From the NCBI GenBank assembly GCA_018242585.1, contig JAFEBQ010000003.1, positions 62,001 to 126,000 on the forward strand: a DNA stretch of 64,000 nucleotides, written 5' to 3'. Every line of letters starts with the position of its first letter. Position 1 is the first letter of the stretch. Shown piece after piece: positions 9,181-18,023 of the stretch. This stretch comes from Planctomycetota bacterium (GTDB lineage: Bacteria > Planctomycetota > Planctomycetia > Pirellulales > PNKZ01). Under the pieces are notes generated by a model. It saw only the letters and a list, made by a program, of their open reading frames with translations, made no database searches and had not been told where the DNA came from. Both the position numbers and the translations under genes were made by a program.

Positions 9181-11166
9181 TCACTCCGCCACGCGCCAGA
9201 TGCTGTTGATCCCCGGAGTGAAGTGGAATGGCCCGCGGGGGCTGAAATTGTACCCCCGCAGTTGCTTGTTGAACGCATAGAACGAGCTGCGGCTGTAGAG
9301 GAACGTGTAAGGTTGATCTTCCCAGACCACGCGGTGAATCTGGGCGTAAATGGCCGCCCGCTTCTGCCGATCGAACTCCTTCTTGCCTTGCTCGAACAGC
9401 CGATCGACCTCCGGGTTGCTGTACAGGCCGAAGTTCCGCCCCTCGCCAGTGGCGAAGATGTTTTCCAGCGTGTACGGGTCGGACCCCGTGCCCCAGGCCC
9501 CGAACGCCGCGTCGTAGTTGTGCTCCAGCTCCAACGCGATCAGTGTCGTTCGTTCGATTGTCCGGACGTTGCATTTGACGCCGATCTGTTCCAAACAGTC
9601 TTTCATCAACGTCGAGATCCCCTTGGCCGGTTCGAGATCGTAGCACAACAGCGTGAACTCGAATGGCACGCGCTTGCCGTCGATCAGCTTGTCGCGAACT
9701 CCGTCGCCGTCGCTGTCGGTCCAGCCGGCTTCGTCGAGCAGCGACTCGGCCCGATCCAAATCTTGCGTGTACGGCTCGGGCATCGGGTTCGCCGCCATCC
9801 ACGCGCCGGCGTGGAAGATGCCGCGGCTTTGCTGGTATAGGCCATAGCAGAGCTTGTCGAGCATCTCGCGATAGTTGAAGGCCAAGCTCATCGCCCGCCG
9901 CACGCGCACATCGGTGAAGTAAGGCCGTCTGCAATTCCAGCCAAAGTAGGCGTACGTCCATTCCGGCGCGCGGACCTTGGTATTGCGGGCGTAAAAGTCG
10001 TCGTCGTTCGTCTTGGTGTGCCAGTCCTCGGGCGTCAGTTGCAAGTCGTCGACGTCCCCCTTCTTCAGCGACAGCAGCGCCGTCGTGCCGTTGGGAATGA
10101 TCTTGAAGACAATCCGCTTGAAGTACGGCTTGTCACGGACCTGCTTGCCGTTGTGCGTGTAATAGCTTTCGCGCCGCTCGAGGACGAACTCCTGGTTTGG
10201 CTCGTGCTTGGTGACCACGTAAGCGTTGCCGCTGAGCGGGTGCCGTTCCAATTCATGGTGGGCTGCGCTGGTGACGAGCGTCGGGTCTTCCTGATACGTC
10301 TTTTCGTAGACGTGCTTGGGCAGGAACGGGAAATTGATGTTCTGGTGATTGATCGGTTGCGCCTCGGGATGGAAGTAAACCACGGTCTGCGCGTCGTAGG
10401 CTTTGACGCACAACAGCTTGTCCACGCCCGTGCGCACGGCCGGAATCGGCACCTTGGGGTCGAGAATCATGCGGAACGAGAACTCAATGTCATGGGCCGT
10501 GATTGGCTTGCCGTCCGACCAGGTCAGGTCGTCGCGAAGCACGACCTTGTCGAGCAGATGGTCCTTGCTGGTCTGCCACGAGACCAGCGTTTCCTTCGAG
10601 CCGTACGAGACCATGTTGTTGCTCAGCGCGAACATGTCGACCGCCGTCAACGAGGCCAGATCCCCTTCTTCAACCGAGTTGAACATGATCGGGTTGGTGC
10701 TCTTGATCTCGCTCTTGAGGTGATGCGTCCAGGTGGCTTCGTAATCGACCTCTTTGTCATTGGCCGGCAACTGGCCCAGTGCGCTGGCGATCTTGGTGTT
10801 GGCGTCGCTGCTGTCGTTTTTCAGTTTCAGCGCCGTCGCCACGTCGACCAGCGGCTTGGCGGCGGCTTGTTGCTGGCGCAGGCGCGCGATGCCGTCGATC
10901 AGCTCGTTGTCGGTCCAACCACCGGCTGCTTTGTCGACCTCGGCCAGCGTGGCCGGCGGCACAAACTTGGCACGCCGCTCGGCCATCTCGTCCGGAGCCG
11001 GCTCGGCAGGCTTCGCGGCGACCGCTGGCGCGGGGGACGAAGCCGTGGCTGCTGGCGCGCCGGCTTCGCTGACAGCTTTACCCGGCTTCGAGTCGGAGCC
11101 GCAGCCAGCCCAGAAGCTGGTCAAAATCAACAACGCCGCCAGCGGGCCGAACGAGCGTAACTGCAT
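9181..11166 (-). CDS. Peptide ABC importer substrate-binding protein (SBP family 5)
   Basis: A 661-residue exported binding protein. The chosen ATG (11166) opens a hydrophobic signal segment ending in SFWAGCGSD, compatible with a lipoprotein cysteine at residue 21, although the lipobox is not canonical (W at -3). An Ala/Pro-rich linker follows, then an extra domain of about 100 residues, then the SBP_bac_5 fold with DLTWSDGKPITAHDIEFSF, RVRRAMSLAFNYREML and the calcium-loop-like DSDGDGVRDK. It should deliver peptides to the two permeases encoded downstream. The frame extends 21 codons further upstream without a signal peptide there, so that start is rejected. Confidence 0.9.
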   Translation of the reverse strand: MQLRSFGPLAALLILTSFWAGCGSDSKPGKAVSEAGAPAATASSPAPAVAAKPAEPAPDEMAERRAKFVPPATLAEVDKAAGGWTDNELIDGIARLRQQQAAAKPLVDVATALKLKNDSSDANTKIASALGQLPANDKEVDYEATWTHHLKSEIKSTNPIMFNSVEEGDLASLTAVDMFALSNNMVSYGSKETLVSWQTSKDHLLDKVVLRDDLTWSDGKPITAHDIEFSFRMILDPKVPIPAVRTGVDKLLCVKAYDAQTVVYFHPEAQPINHQNINFPFLPKHVYEKTYQEDPTLVTSAAHHELERHPLSGNAYVVTKHEPNQEFVLERRESYYTHNGKQVRDKPYFKRIVFKIIPNGTTALLSLKKGDVDDLQLTPEDWHTKTNDDDFYARNTKVRAPEWTYAYFGWNCRRPYFTDVRVRRAMSLAFNYREMLDKLCYGLYQQSRGIFHAGAWMAANPMPEPYTQDLDRAESLLDEAGWTDSDGDGVRDKLIDGKRVPFEFTLLCYDLEPAKGISTLMKDCLEQIGVKCNVRTIERTTLIALELEHNYDAAFGAWGTGSDPYTLENIFATGEGRNFGLYSNPEVDRLFEQGKKEFDRQKRAAIYAQIHRVVWEDQPYTFLYSRSSFYAFNKQLRGYNFSPRGPFHFTPGINSIWRVAE

Positions 11167-11519
11167 GCTGATCAATCCGTTTCGCAGGTGAGAGAACTGG
11201 CAGCCGCGCCAGTGCCCGAGGGTCGGCAATCTCCACGCCGCCAGCCCAGGTTAGTGCCAATGCTATCGGCGTGTTCGGCGCGGGTCAATCGGCGGCGGCG
11301 CCAGTCGAGTGCTGGCGCGGTGCGACGTTTCGACGTGCTATCACGCTTAAGTCGTGTTGCTCTGAAACTCTTGTTATTGGTAATCTTCGCCTCCACTACC
11401 CGCCGAGCGTGACGGATTGCGCTCGGCCCGAGCCCATCAAGATTGTCGAACTTGTTTCGTCACGCGCGAGAATCGCTCGACGCCTTGCGTCGCCCGTGAA
11501 ACTCGACAGAGGGACTGAC
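11167..11519. other. Divergent intergenic region, no gene seen
   Basis: About 350 bases between the binding-protein gene (minus) and the giant haem protein gene (plus). Open frames here have no family resemblance. It must contain both divergent promoters; no consensus was recognised. Confidence 0.5.
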
Positions 11520-14500
11520 ATGGATGTCAATGTTCGCCGCTGGTCGCGCCGCCTGATGGTGGGCGCGGTGTTCGCCGGGTGTCTGGCCACGTGGGCGCTC
11601 GCGCAAGAGCAGAGCACGGCTCCGCGCGCCTTGCCGGCCGAAGCGCAGCGCGATCCGAACTCGCGTTCCATCAACGGGCCGCGCACGAACACTCGCGCCG
11701 GCGCGATGAACAACAGCGCCGCCGGCAAAACCGGCGCGCCCATGACGAAGAGCGGCGCGAATGCGCAGCGCTCAACCGGCGCTCGGAACCACGCGCACAC
11801 CCATCCGTCGGCGGCGCTGAACGGCGCGGCCGGCAATCGCTCGAACAAAACGGCCAACGCCAACCAGCGCGGCGGGGCGTCGAACAACGCCAGCCCGCGC
11901 CAGGCCATGAATGGTCCGCGCCCGAATCTGAACCCGAACGCCCAGCCGGCGCGTCCCAACGCCGCCCCGCCGCGCCCGGGCCAGGAACCGCCTGCCGTCG
12001 CCGGCCCCGAAAAGCCCGGCACGCCCAGCGTCGACACCGGCGAGCCGCAATGGATTTGGGCGGCCGGCGCGCCGAAGGACGTCGCGACTTGCTACTTTCG
12101 CAAGTCGCTCGACTTGAACAACGTCGACACGGCCCGCGTGCAAATCACCGCCGACGATCGCTACGAGCTGTACGTCAACGGTCGTCTGGCTGGCAAGGGG
12201 AGCGATTGGCACGTGATGCAGACGTTCGACATCACCAAGATGCTCGTTCGCGGTCGCAATTGCATTGCCGTCAAAGTCGACAACACCCAAGGCACGTCGG
12301 CGGCCCTGGTGGCGCGCGTGGTCGTGCGTCCCAAGGGTTCGACCGAGCTGGCCTTCTCGACCGACGCCAGTTGGCGCGCCCGTACCCAGGTGCAGCCGGG
12401 CTGGGAACGCTATGGTCTGAACGACTCGGCCTGGCCGGCGGCCCGCAGCTTTGGCGAGCTGGGAAGCACGGCCCCTTGGGGCGAACAGGTCCGCACCGAC
12501 GACGGCTCTCAGGCGCGGCGCTTCCAGGTGACGCGCAACTTCCGCATTGAACGTGTGATTCATCCCGACGCTTCGGGCTCGCTGATCGCGATGGCCTTCA
12601 ACGAGTGGGGCGAAATCCTCATCTCGCGCGAGCGCGGGCCGTTGATGGTCGTGGTCGATAAGAACAAGGACGGCCTCGTCGACTCGGTCGAGACCTATTG
12701 CGAACAGATCACCAGCGTGCAGGGAATGTTGCCCCTGAATGGTCAGGTCTTCGCCGTGGGAGAAGGCCCGGACGGGGCGGCGCTTTATCGCTTGAGCGAC
12801 GAAGACAACGATGGCACGGCCGAGAAGGTGACCGCGCTCGTAAAGTTCACCGGTGGCATTGCCGAGCACGGCCCGCACGCCGTGGCCTTGGGGCCCGACG
12901 GACTGATTTACGTAATGATCGGCAACCACGCCTCGGCCCAACTGCCAAGCGCCGACGGCGAAGTGACGCCAGCCCAGGCGACGACCAACCCTGTCGACGA
13001 AGAACAAGCGACGGACGAGAAGCCCGCCGCCACCAATGCGTCGGCGTCTAAGGAATCGGCCCGACGCAAGAAGGAGCCTGCCGCCGAGCAGCCCGCGGTC
13101 AAGCAAGCCGACGCCGAACAAGAAGCGACGCCTGCCGCCGCGCCACTGGCCGCGCTGAACAGCCCGTACCATCATCCCTACGAAGGGGATCTGCTGACGC
13201 CCAAGTATGAAGACGCCAACGGCCATGCCGTGGGCATCAAGGCCCCGTGCGGCACGGTGATTCGCACCGACGCCGATGGAAACTTTGTCCAGGTCTATGC
13301 CGGCGGCTTGCGCAATGCCTATGACATGGCGTTCGACGGCTGGGGCGAGCTGTTCACTTATGATTCGGATATGGAATGGGACGCCGGCTTGCCCTGGTAT
13401 CGGCAGACCCGTGTGTTTCACGTGCCGGCTGGCGCCGAGTTGGGCTCGCGCAGCGGCTGGTCGCCGTGGCCGCAGTATTTCCTCGATGGGCTCCCTGGTG
13501 TGACCGACACCGGTCGCGGTTCGCCCACTGGCGTCGAGTCGTATCAGCACACGGCTTTTCCGCCCGAGTTCCGCCAGACATTGTTCCTGGGTGATTGGTC
13601 GCAAGGTCGCATTCTGGCCGTTCATCCCGAGCCCAAGGGGGCGGGTTACACGGCCACGACGGAAGTTTTCGTCGCGGGTCAGCCGCTGAACATCACCGAT
13701 CTGGGCGTGGGCCCGGACGGCTGGCTGTACTTTGTCTGCGGTGGTCGCGGCTCGGAAGGGGGCGTCTACCGCGTGGTCTGGACCGGCAAGCAGCCGCCGC
13801 AACCGAAGCAATCGCCCATTGCCCAGGCCATTCGCCAGCCGCAGCCCAACAGCGCGTGGGGTCGCCAGCGGATCGCCATGATCCAGGAAAAGCTCGGCGC
13901 CGATTGGGACAAACAAATCGTCGCCGTGGCCCTCGACGCCAACAACCGCGTCGAAGATCGCTTGCGGGCGATGATGCTGATGCCGTTGTACGGACCCGAT
14001 GCGGATGCCACGCTGATCGAGCGCTTGGCCGCGGACGCCAGCGGACCGATCCGGGCCAAGGCGGCCTGGCTGGCCGGCATCAAGCCCGAGCCCACCATGA
14101 CCAAAACTGTCGTCAAGCTGGTGGCCGATGCCGACCCGCTGGTGCGCCGACAGGCTTGCGAGGCAATCGCCCGCGGACGTTACCAGGTGAAAGCCTCGTC
14201 GCTGGTTCCGGTGTTGGGTGACGCCGATCGAACAACCGCTTGGGCCGCGTATCGCGCGATCCAGAACTTGCCGGTCGAAGAGTGGCGCGACTTGGTGTTG
14301 GACGACCCTTCCGCCCGCGTGTTCCTGGTTGGCTCGGCGGCGTTGTTGCCGCTGGAGCAAGATCGCGAGACGTCGCTGGTCGTTTTGACTCGCGCGCGCG
14401 AGTTGCTGAAAGGTTACTTGAGCGATGGCGACTTCCTGGACCTGATGCGCGTGGCTCAGTTGGCCCTGATCGAAGGGAAGCTGAAAGGAAAAGATGTCGA

Positions 14501-15944
14501 GGAGCTGCGCAAGGCGCTGGCCGAAGAGTATCCCAGCGGCAACGCCGACATGAACCGCGAGTTGGTCCGCGTGCTTTGCTACTTGCAAGCCGAGGAGATT
14601 ATCCCGCGCTTGATCGACGAGCTGAACGGCAAGGCGGCTGATGAAGACAAGATTCATACCGCGATGTGCGCGCGATTCTTGCGCAGCGGTTGGGACACCG
14701 ACCAGAAGCTGGCCGTGCTTGAGTTCTACGAGCTGGCCCGCACCAAGACGGCGGGCTATAGCTACGCCGGTTACTTGGACAACGTGGCGCGTGACTTCTG
14801 CACCCTGTTGAATCCCGAGGAACGCGAAAAGGTGTTGGCCGAAGGGGCCAAGCGCCCGACCGCGGCCTTGAACGTGCTGGCCACGTTGGAAGCGATGACG
14901 CCCAAGCTGGTGGCGCAACTGATCGACTTGGATGACGAGCTGGCCGAGTTGGAAGGTGAGCCCGCGCGGCGCTTGCAGACAGGCATCGTCGCCTTGCTGG
15001 CCGGCAGCGGCCAGGAAGACGCCATGGACTACCTGCGGCGCTGCTTCGAGAAGCAGCCCGACCGCCGGCTTGATCTGGCGATGGGGCTGTCGCAACAGCC
15101 TGGCGGTGACAACTGGCCGCTGTTGATGCGCTCGCTGCCCATTCTGGAAGCCGGCTCGGCGCAGGAAGTATTGATGCAATTGACCTCCTGTCCCAAGAAG
15201 CCCGAGGACGCCGAAACGATGCGGCAAGCGATTTTGCTCGGCCTCCGTTTGGGCGAAGAAGGCAAGCTGCTGGTGCCGAAGCTGTTGGACCACTGGACTG
15301 ATCAACAGCTTTGCCCGGCCGACGCCAAGTGGGACGAAGCGCTGGAAAAATGGCAGAAGTGGTTCGCGGCCACGTATCCCGAGCTGCCGGCGGCGGAGCT
15401 TCCGGCCGAGACGGACGGCAGCCGTTGGACCTACCAGGAATTGCTGACGGTGATCGACGGCGAGGCGCTGGAAGTGGCCGACGCGTCGTTGGGCGCGCTG
15501 GTCTTCGAGAAGGCGCAGTGCGCCAAGTGTCACCGCTATGCCGGTCGCGGCGAAGGAATTGGTCCCGACTTGTCGACCGTCAGCCAGCGGTTCCAAAAGA
15601 AGGAAATCCTCCGGGCGCTGCTGTTCCCGTCGGAAGTGATCTCCGATCAGTACGCCGGCAAGGTCGTGACCACCACGGCGGGCAAGACCTACACAGGCAT
15701 CGTCGGCTCGGCCGGCACCCACACGCTGGTGGTGTTGCAATCGAACGGCCAGAAGGTAACCGTGCCGAAGGACGATGTCGAAGAGATGCAACTGGCCAAG
15801 AAGTCGATCATGCCCGACGGGTTGCTCGACAACTTAACCCAGGAAGAGATCGCGAACCTCGTCGCATACCTGACGAACAAGACGAGCAGCACGCCAGCCG
15901 ACCTCTCGCGCCGCAAGAAAGCCGCCCCCGCCACGGGCCGGTAA
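11520..15944 (+). CDS. Giant secreted PVC-type propeller / HEAT / haem-binding (CxxCH) protein
   Basis: A 1474-residue secreted protein. Order: signal peptide (about 1-30, ending WALAQEQ), an Ala/Asn/Pro-rich low-complexity stretch to about 165, a jelly-roll domain (about 175-290, with DDRYELYVNGRLAG), a PVC-type beta-propeller of the membrane-bound dehydrogenase group (about 340-755) interrupted by an Ala/Glu-rich insert near 480-545, HEAT-like helical repeats (about 780-1270), and a C-terminal cytochrome-like domain with CAKCH at 1334-1338. Family members are periplasmic and thought to act in carbohydrate oxidation or turnover, but the reaction is not established. The ATG at 11520 is chosen because it begins the signal peptide; the frame is open 83 codons further upstream. 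Confidence 0.85.
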   Translation: MDVNVRRWSRRLMVGAVFAGCLATWALAQEQSTAPRALPAEAQRDPNSRSINGPRTNTRAGAMNNSAAGKTGAPMTKSGANAQRSTGARNHAHTHPSAALNGAAGNRSNKTANANQRGGASNNASPRQAMNGPRPNLNPNAQPARPNAAPPRPGQEPPAVAGPEKPGTPSVDTGEPQWIWAAGAPKDVATCYFRKSLDLNNVDTARVQITADDRYELYVNGRLAGKGSDWHVMQTFDITKMLVRGRNCIAVKVDNTQGTSAALVARVVVRPKGSTELAFSTDASWRARTQVQPGWERYGLNDSAWPAARSFGELGSTAPWGEQVRTDDGSQARRFQVTRNFRIERVIHPDASGSLIAMAFNEWGEILISRERGPLMVVVDKNKDGLVDSVETYCEQITSVQGMLPLNGQVFAVGEGPDGAALYRLSDEDNDGTAEKVTALVKFTGGIAEHGPHAVALGPDGLIYVMIGNHASAQLPSADGEVTPAQATTNPVDEEQATDEKPAATNASASKESARRKKEPAAEQPAVKQADAEQEATPAAAPLAALNSPYHHPYEGDLLTPKYEDANGHAVGIKAPCGTVIRTDADGNFVQVYAGGLRNAYDMAFDGWGELFTYDSDMEWDAGLPWYRQTRVFHVPAGAELGSRSGWSPWPQYFLDGLPGVTDTGRGSPTGVESYQHTAFPPEFRQTLFLGDWSQGRILAVHPEPKGAGYTATTEVFVAGQPLNITDLGVGPDGWLYFVCGGRGSEGGVYRVVWTGKQPPQPKQSPIAQAIRQPQPNSAWGRQRIAMIQEKLGADWDKQIVAVALDANNRVEDRLRAMMLMPLYGPDADATLIERLAADASGPIRAKAAWLAGIKPEPTMTKTVVKLVADADPLVRRQACEAIARGRYQVKASSLVPVLGDADRTTAWAAYRAIQNLPVEEWRDLVLDDPSARVFLVGSAALLPLEQDRETSLVVLTRARELLKGYLSDGDFLDLMRVAQLALIEGKLKGKDVEELRKALAEEYPSGNADMNRELVRVLCYLQAEEIIPRLIDELNGKAADEDKIHTAMCARFLRSGWDTDQKLAVLEFYELARTKTAGYSYAGYLDNVARDFCTLLNPEEREKVLAEGAKRPTAALNVLATLEAMTPKLVAQLIDLDDELAELEGEPARRLQTGIVALLAGSGQEDAMDYLRRCFEKQPDRRLDLAMGLSQQPGGDNWPLLMRSLPILEAGSAQEVLMQLTSCPKKPEDAETMRQAILLGLRLGEEGKLLVPKLLDHWTDQQLCPADAKWDEALEKWQKWFAATYPELPAAELPAETDGSRWTYQELLTVIDGEALEVADASLGALVFEKAQCAKCHRYAGRGEGIGPDLSTVSQRFQKKEILRALLFPSEVISDQYAGKVVTTTAGKTYTGIVGSAGTHTLVVLQSNGQKVTVPKDDVEEMQLAKKSIMPDGLLDNLTQEEIANLVAYLTNKTSSTPADLSRRKKAAPATGR

Positions 15945-15955
15945 GGTTACGCAGT

Positions 15956-16082
15956 GGGTAGCCGCGACAACTTGTTGTCGGGGCTGTCTAGCAGCAAGAG
16001 GCAAGCTCGCGCGAGATCGCGTCCTGTGACCGATCCCTCTGGTCGCTGACGCGACACCGACAACCAGTTGTCGGTGCTACCC
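15956..16082. repeat. 127-bp palindromic repeat, copy A (GGGTAGC...GCTACCC)
   Basis: It begins GGGTAGCCGCGACAACTTG and ends with the inverse (GTTGTCGGTGCTACCC), giving terminal inverted repeats of about 28 bases around a variable core. A copy of identical length lies at 16725-16851, so the pair brackets the toxin-antitoxin genes. Two diverged copies are at 46035-46171 and 47785-47922. Confidence 0.85.
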
Positions 16083-16084
16083 AC

Positions 16085-16375
16085 TCAGACAAGCCGGCGC
16101 TGTTCGCGAGCGCCGTGAATCACGCGCAACACTTCGATGCCCGTCGCTTCGGGTCGGAAATAGATCACGTAATTGCCGATGACGTGACGACGCACGAGTC
16201 CCAGTCGGCGAGCACGAAAGACGTGCCCCATTTCAGGCTGCGTGGCCAGCAGCGCGAACAGTCGTTCAACTTCATCAAGCCACGCCAGGGTAGCGCTAAG
16301 ATTGTCGCGGGCGATGTACCTGACGATTTCGTCAAGGTCGCGATCAGCCGCATCGGCGCGACGTACCGTTGCCAT
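16085..16375 (-). CDS. RelE/ParE-family toxin
   Basis: A 96-residue protein with the ParE/RelE fold pattern: an N-terminal strand (ATVRRADAADRDLDEIVRYI) running into a helix, then QPEMGHVFR, RRHVIGNYVIYFRPE and EVLRVIHGAREQRRLV. Members either poison gyrase (ParE) or cleave mRNA (RelE); the sequence alone does not decide. The start overlaps the antitoxin stop by one base (TGATG), a coupling typical of type II modules. The stop lies two bases from repeat copy A. Confidence 0.9.
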   Translation of the reverse strand: MATVRRADAADRDLDEIVRYIARDNLSATLAWLDEVERLFALLATQPEMGHVFRARRLGLVRRHVIGNYVIYFRPEATGIEVLRVIHGAREQRRLV

Positions 16376-16653
16376 CAGACGCGTTGTCCTGACGCAGCTG
16401 CCACTTCGCGTGCCAGTTGCCGAAGGCGTGCCCAGTCTTCGGAGGTCATCACGCGCGACTTGCCGGCGGCCGATTCAGCCAGCGCTTCATCGACCAAATC
16501 GGCATGTTCGTCGGGCACGAACTCGGGCGCTGGGTTCTTTTCGCGCAGCGCTTGAACCGCGGCATCGATCGCCGCTTCGACCGACGGGTAAAGCCCGCTG
16601 GCCACGGCCTGGGCCAGGTATTGTTCGTTCTGTGGTGAGAGCCCGTTCGACAT
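16375..16653 (-). CDS. ParD-family antitoxin
   Basis: A 92-residue protein. The N-terminus resembles the ParD ribbon-helix-helix antitoxins (LSPQNEQYLAQAVASGLYPSVEAAIDAAVQALRE); the acidic C-terminal half (DEHADLVDEALAESAAG) would wrap the toxin. It precedes and overlaps the toxin gene. The ATG at 16653 (MSNGLSPQ) is preferred to one 12 codons upstream. It probably also represses its own promoter, as is usual for the family. Confidence 0.85.
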   Translation of the reverse strand: MSNGLSPQNEQYLAQAVASGLYPSVEAAIDAAVQALREKNPAPEFVPDEHADLVDEALAESAAGKSRVMTSEDWARLRQLAREVAAASGQRV

Positions 16654-16724
16654 GCTCTTCACCGTACCACGGCCGACGGTTGCGAACAAGAAAATTGAAT
16701 GGTCGAAGCTCGTCAGTGTGCTTT

Positions 16725-16851
16725 GGGTGGCCGCGACAACTTATTGTCGGGGCTGCGTAGCAGCAAGAGGCGCACTCGCGCGAGATCGCGTCTTTGCACA
16801 GATCCCTCTTGTCGCTGACGCGACACCGACAACAAGTTGTCGGTGCTACCC
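16725..16851. repeat. 127-bp palindromic repeat, copy B
   Basis: Same length and orientation as copy A (15956-16082) and nearly identical at both ends: it starts GGGTGGCCGCGACAACTTA and ends GACAACAAGTTGTCGGTGCTACCC. The cores are also similar (AGCAAGAGGC, CTCGCGCGAGATCGCGTC). Together A and B form direct repeats about 770 bases apart around the toxin-antitoxin pair. Confidence 0.85.
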
Positions 16852-16880
16852 GGTTGCTGCCTTTGTCTAATCGCTAGCCG

Positions 16881-17702
16881 CTAATTGCTAATCGCTTCGC
16901 GCTGTCTCAGCGCTTCATAGCACAACACCGCTGCGGTGACCGACACGTTCAGGCTGTCCGACTGGCCCAGCATCGGTAGTCGGATCGGGTGGACATCGTC
17001 GGCTTGCCACACGGCGTCGAGCCCCTCGGCCTCGCTCCCCAGGATCAACGCCGCCGGGCCGGTCAGATGGGCGTCGGTGTAAACCGTCGCCGCGTCGGGG
17101 CGCGCGGCATACATCGCCAAACCACGCCGCCGCAACCAACTCAACGTCTCGGCCGCCGTGGCCTCGACCACCGGGAACGAGAAGATCACCCCCTGGCTGG
17201 CACGAATCGTGTTGGGGTTGAACAGATCGGTTGCGCCATCGGCCACGACCAGCGCCGACGCGCCGGCGCCGTCGGCCGAGCGCAATGCCGCGCCGACGTT
17301 CCCTGGCTTCTCGACACCGGCCAGCACCACGACCAGCGGCCGCTCGGGCAGACGCAACTCGTCGAGCCGGGCCGTCGGCCGCTCGGCCACCGCGACCACG
17401 CCATCGTGACGCTCGCCGTAGGCCAACTTGGCGAAGACGGTCTCCGTGACCGGCGCAATCTGCGCGTCTCCCAGCGCGCCGGCCTGAGCCTGTTGACACA
17501 GTTCGCGGGCTTCGGCCGAGCGGCAGAGGGCGGGGCAGATGAACAACTCGGCCAGGCGCACGCCCGCGGCCACGGCGCGCGATACCTCGCGCGGGCCGTC
17601 GATGACGATCCGCTCTTGCCGCGCACGGCCGCGCTGGTCGCGCAGCTTGACAAGCTGCTTGACGCGCGGGTTCTGCACACTGGTAATCTCGGGTCCGATC
17701 AT
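16881..17702 (-). CDS. SpoU/TrmH-family RNA 2'-O-methyltransferase
   Basis: A 273-residue protein of the SPOUT (TrmH/RlmB) class. The N-terminal substrate-binding domain (about 1-100: TSVQNPRVKQLVKLRDQRGR...FVIDGP-type start, here IVIDGPREVSRA) is followed by the knotted methyltransferase domain. Motif 1 is LAGVEKPGNVGAALRSADGAG, motif 2 is ALILGSEAEGLD, and motif 3 is IRLPMLGQSDSLNVSVTAAVLCYE. It methylates rRNA or tRNA ribose from S-adenosylmethionine; the exact nucleotide cannot be told. ATG 17702 is preferred over one 12 codons upstream because the family N-terminus begins there. Confidence 0.93.
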   Translation of the reverse strand: MIGPEITSVQNPRVKQLVKLRDQRGRARQERIVIDGPREVSRAVAAGVRLAELFICPALCRSAEARELCQQAQAGALGDAQIAPVTETVFAKLAYGERHDGVVAVAERPTARLDELRLPERPLVVVLAGVEKPGNVGAALRSADGAGASALVVADGATDLFNPNTIRASQGVIFSFPVVEATAAETLSWLRRRGLAMYAARPDAATVYTDAHLTGPAALILGSEAEGLDAVWQADDVHPIRLPMLGQSDSLNVSVTAAVLCYEALRQREAISN

Positions 17703-17806
17703 GCTGCTGATCGTAGCAGAGGAAGACGCTGCGGGCATGGGGGCAGGGGAAGGCTAACCATGACGATACGACGGCACGACGTGAAAACCATGGGAAGAGA
17801 GTCTGA

Positions 17807-17925
17807 ACCGCAAAGACGCAAAGGGAGCAAAGAAGGGAGAAAGAAGAAGGAGCACGTAAATGTTGAAGCATTGACCACCCTTTGTGTTCTCTTTGCGAAC
17901 TTTGCGTCTTTGCGGTTCAAAACTC
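17807..17925. repeat. Intergenic inverted repeat, GAACCGCAAAGACGC family
   Basis: The left arm GAACCGCAAAGACGCAAAG is matched in inverse at the right by CTTTGCGTCTTTGCGGTTC. A second copy lies at 37211-37385 and a half copy near 45395-45420. It occupies much of the 320-base gap between the SpoU gene and the LarA-like gene. Confidence 0.85.
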
Positions 17926-18023
17926 CTTTTTTGCAGAGCGTCGTCATTTGCTTCCGTTGTGGTTGGTATTCCTGGCGCGATATGATGAGGGCGTCAGAAC
18001 CCACGATCGTTAGCGAGTGTCCC

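Noticed and set aside
11772-15791. A 1339-codon open frame antisense to the giant haem protein
   Set aside because: It mirrors the GC-rich codons of the real gene, has no family resemblance, and is composed mainly of Arg, Gly, His and Gln as expected for an antisense shadow.
16989-18023. Upstream extension of the LarA-like gene by 345 codons
   Set aside because: The extension is antisense to the SpoU gene and crosses an intergenic repeat; family similarity starts at the ATG at 18024.
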